Program-made: the position numbers and the translations under genes
Shown here: positions 48,901 to 61,411 of the stretch, piece by piece
How positions within the stretch are numbered: the first letter of the stretch is position 1
How the letters are laid out: each line of letters begins with the position of its first letter
The notes under the pieces: generated by a model
Database searches by the model: none
The model's input: the letters and a program-made list of their open reading frames with translations, nothing else
What the model was told of the DNA's origin: nothing
Assembly (NCBI GenBank): GCA_032358255.1
Contig: JAULBX010027827.1
Span: 62,001 to 126,000 of the forward strand
DNA: 64,000 bases
Source of the DNA: Heterotrichella gracilis
Lineage: Eukaryota > Sar > Xanthophyceae > Tribonematales > Xanthonemataceae
Direction: 5' to 3'

Positions 48901-49816
48901 CAGTCAGCTAAATCTGGCAAGTGGCGTACGCAGAAGCAAAATATATAACCAAGCATTTCTGTTCTCGCATCTGAAAGGATGGTGTTGACCGTGGCGCCGT
49001 GCACTGGTGCAGCAGCAAACACTGACAAGGTTTGTGGTGACCTGAAATCATTGGCTCAAGCCAACTGGCGGCACATGTGACTGACCCGCAATTTAATGAG
49101 ACTCATACCAGGATGCACTGACAGTGTGACACTGAGCTGCATCTTAGTGTGCACAAGCCACGGTGCACCTGGTGGCACTGACCTGCAGTCTGGTGCGGGG
49201 AGCAGCCACACGTCGTGCATGCCTGATGCCCAGCTGAACACCTGCGGATGGAAGAGAGTCAAGTTGTGGCACCCAGTACCTGCAAATTGCAGCAGTCACA
49301 GAAGCTACTTTGATCGAAAGGGTGCAGCCCAAGACGGCATGTCAGTGCATTGCTCAAGGTGAGGGCGCCCATGTGGGTCACAAGATTTGAGGCCATCAGC
49401 AGATTTTTTGCCAAAATTTAAAGGCTACAGGATGGTCAAGCTGGTGAAGGTAATCCCAACCTCATGATCACTTGCCAAACCCCAGTTGCCATTATTTATC
49501 CAGTGTATGGTACCGTAATGATTAGGTACTGCCATATGGAGGCATATTGGATGCCTGCCCGGCAGTGACTGGCAACCACACCTCACCCCACCCCTAAGTG
49601 CCCACGCAGTATATGTGGGCCATATGGACCATGCACGGGCAGTTGAGTCTCCCCAAAACTCACTAGAACGTCGCCCGTTTGCAGGCTCAAGGGTGACAGT
49701 GGGGACCCGATCTCCCACCCCGCAGCACCCCCCACTACGATGGTTCTGCCGTGCACGCGCGTGCAGTGCAGGCTGGCGAGTACCAAGGGAATAGCAACAG
49801 TCCAGCGCAGTGCCAT
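42902..49816 (-). pseudogene. array copy C: cupredoxin-SURNod19-LTP-like gene with one in-frame TAG
   Basis: Exons: 49816-49664, 49241-49183, 48686-48529, 48057-47837, 47466-47347, 46934-46795, 46559-46294, 45795-45652, 45154-44945, 44482-44358, 44103-43951, 43653-43478, 43112-42902. The total is 712 codons in frame with GT-AG borders. Exon 10 contains a TAG at 44399-44397, where the other copies have Gln (CAG) in V-T-Q. The rest is well kept: cupredoxin ligands, Y-I-H-H, S-L-H-L-I-N, F-G-H-L-H, G-V-M and all eight C-terminal cysteines. The stop would remove only the tail after SURNod19 (linker and LTP-like domain), so a shortened cupredoxin-SURNod19 protein could still be made. Code reassignment is unlikely, since TAG ends other genes here. 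Confidence 0.75.
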
Positions 49817-50938
49817 TGTGAGCAGGCTGCACCGCGAACAACAGCGAACAACACGATAGTCAGCTCTGGTAACAAGCGGACAGGGAGAGCTCTTTCAAGG
49901 TGACTCTGTCCGTGTCAACTGCGAGGGCAGACTCTCTGCCATAGAACCTGTGTAGTACCGACTGTCAGTCTGATAACGACACCCCGGTGCTCAACAGCAC
50001 TAGTGCGCCGCCCTCAACGTTGTAGTAAAAGTACTTGTACAGCGATACCAGCAGTGGTAGCGACCGATATTCAACACGCCTCTTGGTTGCGTTAAGTTGG
50101 AGGGGATACTACCAGCCTGACAGCGTGCAAAGAAGGTAAGCATGAAGGTGGGCCCATAGTTAGGGTTTAGCCGAAATTCCATTAGGGTTTCGGTCAGCAC
50201 AGTGCCAAGAAAGGGGACGTCTGAACAGGGGCGGAATCCAATTTCAATTAGCGTCACCACCCTGAGGGCACCAGACAGAAATGCAGCCTTGTTCAAGACA
50301 TGTCAACTCCAAGCAATTGGTGCAACTATGTGTTGCTTTGGAATCAAATACACATTCCATTTTGTTTTTTACCTACATGCCTACAAAGGTTGATTGCTGG
50401 ACACATTGCGCCTTGCGCCTTGCCAAGTGACTCAATAATTGCAACAACCACACCATGACACACAAAACCACCTGGTGCATTCTAGCTAGACAGGTCTATT
50501 CTAAGCCTAGTGCAAGTGACTCAAGTTGGGTGAGTTGCAGTCCCCCTGATGATTGAGATCAGAAATTCAACCTATTAGTATTCATGCCGCCAGGGGTGTA
50601 CCCAGTAAAAACACCATTCCAATATCTGATGTATTATTGCATTAGTACGCATTCAGCTATAATGAATATTGTGAAATATGTAAATATTGTGGAATGCTTG
50701 ACATTCAGGAAAGCAATACCAGCACAATACCTGCAGCAGCAAGATTTGTCATGCAAATGCGCAATGGGCTGACCAGAGCCAGTTATAACTTGACCAACAT
50801 ATCTTGATACATTAATGTGGCCTCTCACCAAAGACGTCTACTTTCTGAGCTATTTCCAACACCAAAATTGGATCCATGGAGCCGTCTGCAATGGCACTGA
50901 TCATGATGCACATGCATACATGGCATTGGCATTCTTGA
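49817..50938. other. spacer between copy C start and copy D end
   Basis: This holds the copy C promoter and leader, part of the conserved block (49970-50065), and TTAGGGTTT motifs at about 50160-50190. I see no gene. Confidence 0.5.
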
Positions 50939-53900
50939 TCAGCACGTCAGTGCCTGCGATGTTAATGACCCACTGGCACCCGGGAATCCCTGTGCGTTTC
51001 CAACCAATCCCAGGCACGCATCTCCAATGCGAGCCATGGTCTGCAGGAGCTCAACCTCTATTCCCAAAATGCCACCAGGGGATGGCGCAGTGGCAGTACC
51101 TGCTCCAGGGAGAGGACTGCCAGCCTCCTTGGATGTAGCTGACTGCCTGTGGGAAGGAGGGCAGCAAAGTTAAGAACAGCCTGCCAGGTACTACCATGTT
51201 GCGCAAGGCAGCAAGCTGTGCTTATGGAATGTCTTTGTGTTGGTAAACTGTTTACGGTTTAGGGTTACATTATAATGTCAGCAGGCCTGCGCCTCCTACA
51301 CAGGTACACCTTGGGGACCACGGGTACATGCAGCCACAGGTCTGTTTGCACTGGCGCCCACAAGCAGCCGCACAGCGCTTGCGCATACATGTCCAAATAA
51401 TAATACGTCACATGCATTTGCTGCAGCAAAGTCTGACTGTTTACAAATCTTGATTTGTCCAGTCACTAACTGCAGGCTGCTCATTGCATTCATATAACTC
51501 AGATGTCTCTCGACAAGTTCTGAAGCCTGTGCAACCTACCCATTTGTTGCAGCTGCTGGGGCCTGTCCCCCATATGCAGCTCGGTCAATTGGGCACAGAC
51601 AGGTGGTTCGCTCCTGGTAGATGGGCAGCAGCCCCAGAGCACAGCACAGCGTGAGGTCAAGCCCAGCGCCACTGACTTGGTTCCCCAATGGGTCTGCTCC
51701 AAAGTACTGGGAGCATGAATCAAACATCTGCAACAAGGATGTAGTGGTAAAATTAGTAAACAGGAGGGCAATGCATTTCTCTGTGTTAATTTCCTCTTTG
51801 TTATGTCCCCTTCCTTAACCAACACGCCTCTGTAAGGACAGGCTGCATTGTTTGAAGGTTGTATTTTTATTTGCATCCAGAGTTATGCAAGTGGCTTCAT
51901 TTCTTGATCACTTGCTTGGGATCATGTCCCTGTTGAATGCAAAATTGCAAGAAGCCAGCTTCCCACAAGTCCAACTCTGTGACAGAGTCTGACCCCTATC
52001 ATGACTGGGGAGTAAAAAATATAATCACAATCTGCAACATCATGCAACTTCATGGAACCCCTGAGGGCACCTACACATTTGCCACTCAGATAACCGTTTT
52101 GCAACCCAATTGCATCCTTCCCCTTACCTTGCCATACATGTCGACGCAGGTGGTGGACAGGTTGACCAGCGCAGGTTGGTAGTACCCCTCTAAGCTGGCT
52201 CCTTTCGTTGGAGGGGCTGCCTCAGGAGCTTGAGCAACCATGGTCCCACTAGACCCAGGACCGGGGACTGGGGTGCTGCCTTGGGAGGATGGATTCAAAG
52301 CCTTCTAGAGAAGACAAACAACAACAAAAATATGAGTAAGAAGCATGGTAACCAGGCATTTCTACCCAGCTGAAGCATTCGAGCAACTCAGTTTACTGAG
52401 GCACGGTGTGTTGAACATTGGGTACTTTGTTTATACACAGCAAGGCTCATGGGGCATCCAGTTGACTGCACTAATCCACGCTGCGCGCAAGACTGCGGTG
52501 CCTCAGGGAAAGCCTTACTCTACAATGTCACTGGCATCAATGACGTAGGTTGAAGCAGATGCACAACATCTGAGATACTGAGGGAGGCAGAATGTGTGGA
52601 AATGTGGATGGTTCCTTCCAGCCGCGTAATGTGCTTGACAATGTGACATGTAATGATGCATATTCATGCCTGGCTGATGCTTACCTCTTCCAGTGATGTG
52701 CGCACAACACCATCCCACTGACGCTGAGTCACCACTCCTGGCTGCAGCAGCTCAGTGCAAGCGCTGTAGTCAAACCCTGCCAGGTCAATCAGCACGACAG
52801 CCATCACCCCTGCAGAATTGCCATGACCAGCATCAGCAACAGGAACATTAATCCACGGCACAGACAAAGATGCCTCAAGTCACAATGCGTCCACCATTCA
52901 TTGGTGTGCATATAATATAGACTGCTTACCAGACAGTAAGCAGTGGCCATTATAATCTAGCCTGCTTTTCGTCACTGGGACACCCCAAAATTCAAGATGC
53001 ACAGCAGAACACCCAGACACACTACAGGATGGCCGTTTGCAATTTTTTGGTTGACACTTTGTTTCAATGGCCTTGATGACTCCACACCATACATACCCTG
53101 CCCATGCTGATGCAGTCCAAAGTCAAACAAATTTGCAAATCTGGGTTCTTATGGACCAAGCGCACCAAAATAGTTGTTTGAGGCGTCATAAGTTGCTGTC
53201 ACCCGCAGCGCCTGGCCCGGCAAAACCCTGTAGGGTTCTGGCAGCAGGTCGTAGGTCATTTCAACCAGGTAGCCCTTCTCGTTCCCTGGCTCCTGTGGCG
53301 TGGTACCGTACACCCCGCATGACTCGCATATGAGGGTGTCTGTGTCCAGGTCGAACACACGCACACACTCCCCACCTGCACAGTGTTTGCTGGTGTGAAA
53401 CAACAACAACAACAAACTGAAAGCTGTGCTGTCTGTTCTTAAACAGGTGTGTGGTTCAGGCAGAGGAGATTGCAAGAGGATGCAGTGCCCTATCAATGGT
53501 GTTGGAAAGGTGCGTCCCTATCGATAGCCATTGATGAGCCATGCTGGGACAGTGATTAAAATCCTCTCAGGCAGGATTGCATGTTTATGGGGTAGTCAGA
53601 ATGACTGTGACAAGGGGTTACCTCTTTCTACCCACTCACACTTCAAAGCACGTACAGAAAGCATTGTCTTCACAGTAGCATGCATCGCAACATCGCAAAG
53701 GCCTCACCTATATGCAGATGGCCAAGGCAGCCCACGATGGTGTAGGGTTGCTGTTGAGGGCATTGTTCATCCAGTGACATCTCCAGCTCGATGGTGTTGT
53801 TTGCGCCTGGACCAACCTTGTAGACGTCATACTCCGAGAAACCCCTGCCACCTGATGAGAGCAGATATCAGTTTTTCAGATTTCAGTTGTAGTGTACATC

Positions 53901-56900
53901 ACCAGCTTTGGCCAGCAATTGTATGTAGCCAGCTCTCATGTATGACAGTAGAAGCATATCTCACGTATGACACTAGAAGCAGCTGCACTAGAAAGGGGTT
54001 CATATTGCATCAGGTGCACTGTGCATTGTAAAGCTGCAGGGCATTTTGCTTGCTTGACGAGCATTGCGATTGCGATTTCCACTTGCTCTGCAGGTGATCA
54101 TCATGATCGTAATTGAGAAACAAAATACGTAAGTGCGTTGGATACTAAAAAAGGATACCAAGATCCATACCTGGCACGTCCACAATAAAAGGCGCAACAG
54201 GCTTCAGAGCTTTGTCCCTCACCGCATCTGCCAAGCGGTACCGTGTACTGTAGTGCAGGAAGTACTCCTTGGGCTGTGCAAACCCTGCTAGGTTTCCATC
54301 AACTGTGCAGTTTTTGGCGCAAAAGATTGAGCCCCCAGCCTTACTCGCATGATCGCCCTGGCACCAGCACTCGATGCAGGGCTTGATGTTACTTGGAGCC
54401 ACGTCCAGGGTGTTTATGAGGTGGAGACTGCCACGGCTGAAGGCACATGGGAGGGCACGTGAGTGATCGGCCAAAATAGGCAGTAAGTGTGCTTCAGCTC
54501 ACATACAATAGATCGAGCACATCATACCAGAGCAAAGCCTCACTGCGGCAATGCCATGCAATGAAAGCAATGTCGTGCAAAAAAAAACATTTTGAGATGA
54601 CTCAGAGTAGCCATAATATGACAAACATGCAGGGCAGACAAGTGTCCAGCCTGAGGTATGTAACATATATAACATGTGCATGCATCAATGGTTTATCAGT
54701 GCAAGGTGTCCTTCACAGGCCGTTCCCTCAGCAGGCCCACCAGCATGACATGCGTACATATCCTTTCACCAAAAACGGCAACGAACCTTGAAGTGACAGA
54801 TTGCTTGATGGCTGAGACATTGTAGACGTAGGCAAACGGGGGCGGCAGCGGAGGGTGGTTCTTGATGCCTCGGTACTCAGCATTGAGCGCAACCCCAGCC
54901 ACACCAAATGCATGGTGAACGTAAACCTGTGGGCCAAGCACATGCTACATGTCAGCTAGCTGTCAAGTTATGATTGCCGCAACTGACCTCACCAGTGGGC
55001 CCCAACCACCAGCAGGCCAAATGATGATGGGCCCCACCCACCAGCTGCCAAGCGATGATGCAGTTTGCAGCTGCAGCTCACCAATAAGCTCCAACATCCC
55101 ATTGCATATGCAAGATCAACCATGATGTCAGATGGAGTCCAGTTTGGCATGGCTGGAATATACCTATTAGACCTTGACTAATTACAAAGCAATACCACAT
55201 TGGTAATACTCACCTCTGAGAGCGGTACAGGTCTCCCATCAGCATCCACCAGGTCAAACGAGACGGCTCTGGATGTGGCGACCAGGGCGCCACCTGGGTA
55301 GGGGATAGCAAGTGGCAGGTTCACCACAACGTTCTACAGTGAAAAACACATGCATGTCAGCATCATGTCAGTATCATACACTGGATGTTGATGCACAAGA
55401 ACCAGAGGTGGATTTAATTCACAAGAATGTTAGACACAGGTGCGATATTTAGATACCACATGACATGTTATGCGCAGAAACAAGTCCACCTCCAAGAGTG
55501 TAGAATGCTTTGCATCCTGCAACAGCCTCCGTCTGTTGCAATTATGTTGCATGCGGCAGGAAAAGTATTATTATGGTGTTCAAATTGCGCTTTAATCACA
55601 ACGCTTGGGTCACACCCGCCGAGGTCCGATCACCAGAGCCAGATCCACGTGGATAAGCCGGGCCATTTGAACGAATGACTTCAAAACACAGCACAGCAAT
55701 GATTGTGAATGTATTTGTATAGGAACCCTTTCTTGCAAAATGTTACTGTCTTGCTTGCTGACAGACGCACCTCACCGGGAGCCAGCGGTATCATTCCTGT
55801 GGTACAGGTCATCTCCCACTCCTCCTGGTCAAAGAGTCCCACTGCAACTCGTTTGGGGGCCATACAACTAGCAGGCTCGGAGAGCAGCAGTGAATTGGAG
55901 AGCGGCTGATTAATGATTGCCTCGGCGGGGGAAGCAGGCCCACTGGGTCCTCCTGCAATGGTCCAGATGCACTGTCGATAACCTATACAGCTTGTAGACC
56001 TTGAGCCGCAGAAAATGTGCAAGGGTTGCCTCTGGTAGAGCTAAGTGGCATGAGCACAGTGTGCAATGCTCTAAACGCCTGGTGTCCTCCAGCTGACTAA
56101 ACTTTTGGATAGGCACTGGCGATGATCCAGTCCCCACCGCCCAAGGCCGCTGATCTGATATTCAATCCAGATATTTACCCAGAGCAAAATATTTGATTGC
56201 ACCCACCTTGTCCCTCCCCAACCTCCACGGTGAGCAGCATCCCAGCTAGACAATGCTCCCCCTTGGACACCCCGCAGCCAAAGTGGAAGGTGCCGCGCTG
56301 GCCGAGCGTGTAGTCGAAAGGGGTGCCATAGGCATTGGCAAGCATCCGCGCAGAACCGTCAAACCTGCAGCAGAGCACGTCAGCTGCACATCAAGCAAAC
56401 ATTACTTTGAGTTACAAAAACAGTACACTAGTCCCCTAAACTTAGGGTATTTACAAGAGACTGGCTGGCACGGCGCAAAGCATCCAGTTGTCAGGGTCAG
56501 CTGAACCTGTCACGTGGCGCACAAAGAAGCCAAGCACGGACCCAGCGTTAGGCAGCTGTTGGCCACATGCATGCAGCATACACAAAGAAGCTTCTGTGTT
56601 GACCTGGATTTTCGCGCCAACCGGTGCCATGAATGACAGACCCACACTTCGGTTTAAACACACCAGGATGCGAGTATCAGTGACCTGTAGTTTGGTGTGA
56701 GCAAGTCAAGGTGCATGAGCCACTGACCTGCAGTCTGGCGCGGGGAGCAGCCACACGTCATGCATGCCTGATGCCCAGCTGAACACCTGCAAGACCCATG
56801 TGGCATGTGGGCACATTTGTGTGCAACGCGACTAGAGAAACCCTGCTACAACAACCCAATGGCAGCACAGGAGAAGTACAAGCAACAGGTTTGAACGCCC

Positions 56901-57322
56901 AGTTGCAACAGTTGTGCACATCGTGGAGGCACTGAGATGGAGGCGCTTACCAGTGGCAGTGCTGGTCCTTTTAATAACTATGCATACCGGTAACCGGCAA
57001 AGGGCTGGCTTGGCATAGTAAGTGACCCAAAGCCAGTGTATTACAACGATCCCAAGGCCAGTGTAGTGTGTACTGTTACTGTCTGGCAAGCGCTTGCATA
57101 TGCATGGTATATGGCATGGGCGGTCCACCCATTCCTGTCGTTGTCACCTCAAGGGTTTGTGAAGCTTACCAGAGTATCGCCCATCTGTAAGCTTAGGGGT
57201 GACAGTGGGGACCCGATCTCCCACCCCGCAGCACCCCCAACGGCGATGCTTCTGCCGTGCACGCGCGTGCACTGGAGGCTGGCGAGCACCAAAGCAACAG
57301 CAACAGTCCATCGCAGTGCCAT
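50939..57322 (-). CDS. array copy D: secreted cupredoxin-SURNod19-LTP-like protein (intact)
   Basis: Exons: 57322-57170, 56786-56728, 56364-56207, 55952-55771, 55333-55214, 54926-54787, 54436-54171, 53851-53708, 53375-53166, 52809-52685, 52304-52128, 51727-51540, 51146-50939. The product is 709 residues. A signal peptide covers about 1-23. The cupredoxin (about 24-122) has His60, Cys101, His108 and Met113; the Cys-x6-His loop is longer than the Cys-x4-His of plant phytocyanins. The SURNod19 part (about 125-490) has His228-His229, His276, His404-x-His406 and Met480. These can be laid over the CuH and CuM ligands of peptidylglycine monooxygenase, which is an inference. Cys572, 583, 606-607, 621, 623, 685 and 709 form the eight-cysteine pattern. 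I infer a secreted redox enzyme in which the cupredoxin feeds electrons to a two-copper centre. Confidence 0.8.
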
Positions 57323-58292
57323 TGTGGCCAGGCTTCAACCAGGTGCTTCTTAGAAGACGGCTCTGCTTTCAACTTTGCACTACTTGTCGATGTTGTTGAG
57401 AGCTTCGAGTCCACACGTTGAGCACCAGCTTGAGCTGCACAGACGACATGGCGCGCTTTCGATTCAGCAGGTTGTGGGTTATTGTATGTGGCTTGTAAAC
57501 GTGGCGTGCCTGGATCTAGCTGGAATCGGGTGGACAGGAAACCTTATGGGCATTGAGTCGTCTACTGGGCAACGAGTCGACCATTGGGCGTTAGCTGCTG
57601 ACAAACAAGACTACCACTCGTGGTAGGCCTTGGCAAACGTTTGGGCCCACACTCTTACTTCTTATCGCTTTAAACTACCCATACGTACGATGATACACCG
57701 CCACAGCCTCGGTTCTGACGGTGGCAACGGTGGCAGTGGTGTCTGCAGGCAGGCCGGTGCCCATATATCTCCACTGCCAAGTATCAAGTCCATGTGACAG
57801 GCTGTACATGTGTCAGTCACACGGTGCTCACAATGCGCGACCTACTGACTTGCAATACGGCGTTAGCGGTGCCGTGTATCGTTACACAGTCTAAAGGTAC
57901 TTAGACAGCATATCTTGCCAGTGGGAGGGCACTGCAAGTGGCACTTGACCTTCGGATGCATGCATGCCAATTGGTAAAAATCTGGCAGTGTAGGGTTTTG
58001 GATAGGGTTTAGCCCAAGTACGGTTCCAAGCTCAGGTGCGGGGTTCATCGGGTTGGAGGTACATACTAGAAACCAGTGGCACCTCCCATTTCCCAGCAAT
58101 ACCTGTACGTATCCCTTATAGCAGCCGCCACTTTCGGGCAAGGCCTTCACTCGTTGCAACGTTGGTGCAGGGCGTGCGCCGAATACCCCTGACACTGCAA
58201 CCCTTGAGCGCTCTATTTGGGTGCCCATTAAGGGGTTATTTGCTAAGGTCGCACCCTCTTATTTTCAGAGGGTGGAGCTTGGCCCTTATAAG
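57323..58292. other. divergent spacer between array copy D and ceramide synthase
   Basis: The two genes point away from each other, so both promoters lie here. Copy D's leader is unlike that of A-C. A telomere-like stretch, TAGGGTTTTGGATAGGGTTT, is at about 57991-58010. No gene is evident. Confidence 0.5.
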
Positions 58293-60419
58293 ATGGCTTT
58301 CACCGGGCCGGAGACTTCCGATGTTCCACGAGATGCAGTCTACATGGCTCTGTTCGTGCTGCTGCTGCCCTTGATACGGCTAGTCTTCAACAAAGCGTTT
58401 GCTGAGGTGCGTTTTTAAGCAGGGGTGTTCGCTTTCACTGCGGGTCGTGACATTATGCGGCTTAGTGAGCGCATGCCCTGGCAACCTAATGCTGTTGTTG
58501 TTGCAGCCCCTGGGCAAACGCCTCCTTTTCCCACCAAAGAAGTCAGATGATCCCCCAACTATTGTTGATCTGGTGAAGCTTGGAAAGTTCCAAGGTAATC
58601 CTTGCCGCTTTGTTATTCCTGCTGAACAAAATGTCTGTGGGTGTCTTGTTGGGCAATTTTAAACAGTACTGGTTGGCTGCAGAGTCCCTTTTCAAGGCGG
58701 TTTTCTATGGGTTCACCACCACACTGGCGGTACTTACGTGCTACAACGAAGAGTAAGGCTCAGAACTGCCTCTTGCTATATCCATGCATATTGAGTTATG
58801 CCTGGCATATCAACGCTGACCTTCGCGTGCAGATACCCTTGGCATACAAGGCAAGTGTGGGCTGGATGCACTCGGATACCTTGTCAGTATGCCCTGCCAC
58901 CTGGCATGCGGTGGTTGTACATCATTGAGTTTGCCTACTACATTCAGGTGAGCGCCATGCACACGACAGCCAATTCAAATCCGGCAAATGCACTGCCATC
59001 CCACGTATGGCATGTTTAGAAACCTGTTGGTGTGCAACACTTGAAGCCACTTTGCGGCTTTGGGAAGCCATGCAAAGCATCGTGATGCCAAATACCAATT
59101 TCCTTGGCGGCGATGCAGGCCATCCCTTGCATTTTCCTGTGGGACGCATGGCGCAAGGACTCCTGGGGCCTTGTGGCACACCATATTGCCACGGCCTCGT
59201 TGATCGGCTACTCCTACGGTGTCAAGTACGTTGACTCGTGCCTAGTACTGAGACATGGTGCTGACCCCTCTTTAGTCTCCGTCCTGTATTTATTGCATCA
59301 GCAGGACAAGGGTGCCGTCAAGGATGCACCCAGCCATCCTTTGGCATGGCCTGCTGCGTCAATGCAAAGCAATCGCGCGCTGCAATGCGCTGGGTACTTA
59401 TTCCAATCACACCAGAGCATGCACACGCCATGGCTGCTGCACACAAGGCAACAGCGCACTGCACAGTGGAGGTGTTGCACCCAACACCAGCTACCATTTT
59501 TAGCATTTTTTTGGCACCAACTCATCCCCTTGCACCTGCAGCTTCACCAAGGCTGGGCTGCTGATCATGATGCTCCACGATGTGAACGACATCTTCCTGG
59601 AGCTGGCCAAGCTGGGCCGGTACATCAACATCGATGCAGTGGCTACCGGCAGCTTCATCGTGTTTGCTGTGTCCTGGTTTGTGACCCGGCTGTACTACTT
59701 CCCGGTGCACGTCATGCGGGCAACGCTCGTCGACTGCAAAGATGTGAGTGCTGGGGTGCCATCTGTACCTGGATAAGTCAAGTGTATTACATGCATTCAC
59801 AGTACATTTGTGCCGAAGTAGTCAATTTTGGCTTGCTTTATAGTTGCGGCGACTGGCAAGGCATGTGCATATGTGCAGGATAGATGGGCTTGAAGCCGGC
59901 ATTGATTTGTCAATGTATGGAATCCTGCTGGATTCGCCACTTGTGTTTTCCATAAACTGTGCATTATCTCCCTGCGCAGGTTGCGGCGGAAAATAACATT
60001 TCTGTGGAGCCTCATTACACCTTCCTCAACGCAATGCTGGTCTTTCTACTCATTCTGCACATCTACTGGTAAGCACGCATGCCCGGAGGTGGCTGGCATC
60101 TGCTGCTGCTTGCTTCGTTTATCAGTGTGCTGCAGAGTATGTTTTTGATCAACCTCGATGAGCTGCTTTTGTGGGGTCATGGTGTGTTCATGCGTTGCAT
60201 TTGTGCCTATTGCTGTCATGGTGCTTGCAATGGGGAGTGAATTGGGCAGCATGAGACCTGAAATATGTATTGGATTTCCTGGTTTGCTATTAGTATTTTG
60301 CGTGGTTCCTAGGCGCTCGTAATCCCATCCCATTGTGTAGGTCAATCCTCATTTTGAAGATTGTGTATCGGACCTTGAGGGGGAACCAACTGGATGATGT
60401 GCGCGAGGATGATGATTAA
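58293..60419 (+). CDS. LAG1: ceramide synthase, LAG1/TLC family
   Basis: Eight exons: 58293-58406, 58507-58594, 58683-58752, 58833-58947, 59119-59225, 59542-59743, 59980-60068, 60341-60419 (TAA), giving 287 residues. The TLC domain carries the Lag1p motif: R-K-D-S-W-G-L-V-A-H-H-I-A-T with His150-His151, then S-L-I-G-Y-S-Y and M-L-H-D-V-N-D-I-F-L-E-L-A-K. Several membrane segments flank it, and the tail is acidic (D-V-R-E-D-D-D). The enzyme joins a fatty acyl-CoA to a sphingoid base in the ER. The protein length is near the plant family's. There is no homeobox-like insertion, as in plants and algae. All splice phases agree. The start ATG is the first in frame before the first membrane segment. 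Confidence 0.9.
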
Positions 60420-61411
60420 AGCAGCTGCAACCAGGCTGACAGCAAATTGCATGTGTCCAGGTCGTGCAAACTGCTGGGGGTGGCTGCAGTTGAGTTTGGA
60501 ACCATAGGCAATATCTCAACTTCCACGATCCTTAAATATTGCCTCTGGATGAAGTCGGCTTCATAGGTTATAATGCAATTACAATTGAGGTGCATCGTAC
60601 ATTAGATAAGAGTGCGGTGTGAATATTGCAAGTCTGAGGTGTCAGTGGTTCTGTTCTGTCTTTTCTCCACGCATGACACAGCGATAGGCAAAATAATGCA
60701 TAAAAAATAGAAAACAAGTGTGACTCCCAAGTAAGGCTCATGATGGTGTTTTTAAGGTCTTGCATTCCCGAGGGTGTCAGCTACAGTGCTTTGCCATTGC
60801 GTGATTTCCCACAACAGCAGCTGCAGCAACCTCTTGCACATCCACATTTGGTTTTGTCTGAGTCTGAGAAGTGGAAGATGCCAGGGGCATGCGGGGTATG
60901 GGTAGGTGAATACCCCAGTCGTCGAATCCAGCAGGGTACCTGTCCCTGTCACCTGCAGTTGCGTGGGCACGTCATTCACGCACTTTGAGAGTACGTCACT
61001 CTCGCACTCTGAGAGTTTGTTGATAGGGTGCGGATGTTTGGTCAGTCAGCTGTGACCTTCTCCTTTCATCTTGCTTCAGTGGGATTTTCCTTCAACAGAA
61101 GTGCTGGACAAAAAGATTTCCAATCCCTGAAACCCCTTCCAAGAAAAGAAAAGGCATTTAAATAAATTATTATGGCGCTCCGGGGATCATTTATGAAACT
61201 TATGATCCCCAAACAGTTTGAAATTGATCCCATAAAAGAATAGTATTCGAGTCAGACTCGAGTCGAGGAAAGGAGAGCTCGCAAAGAAGGCATAAAAGCT
61301 TAGATTCATAGCATTGCAGGCAGACTGCAGGGGATACCACGTTGTCAACCTCGTGTGGTGATCAATATCCAACTCCTTGTTTGCGTTTGTTGTGCGATCT
61401 GACAGGAAACC
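60420..61411. other. intergenic region between ceramide synthase and the HN1-like gene
   Basis: This should hold the ceramide synthase 3' untranslated region and the next promoter. The duplicated phrase GCACT(T/C)TGAGAGT lies at about 60980-61016. A perfect small hairpin is listed separately. I see no gene. Confidence 0.5.
61182..61210. repeat. perfect 9-bp hairpin
   Basis: GGGGATCAT (61182-61190) and ATGATCCCC (61202-61210) form a perfect stem with an 11-base loop, about 200 bases before the start of the HN1-like gene. It could be a binding site for a dimeric factor, or chance. Confidence 0.5.
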
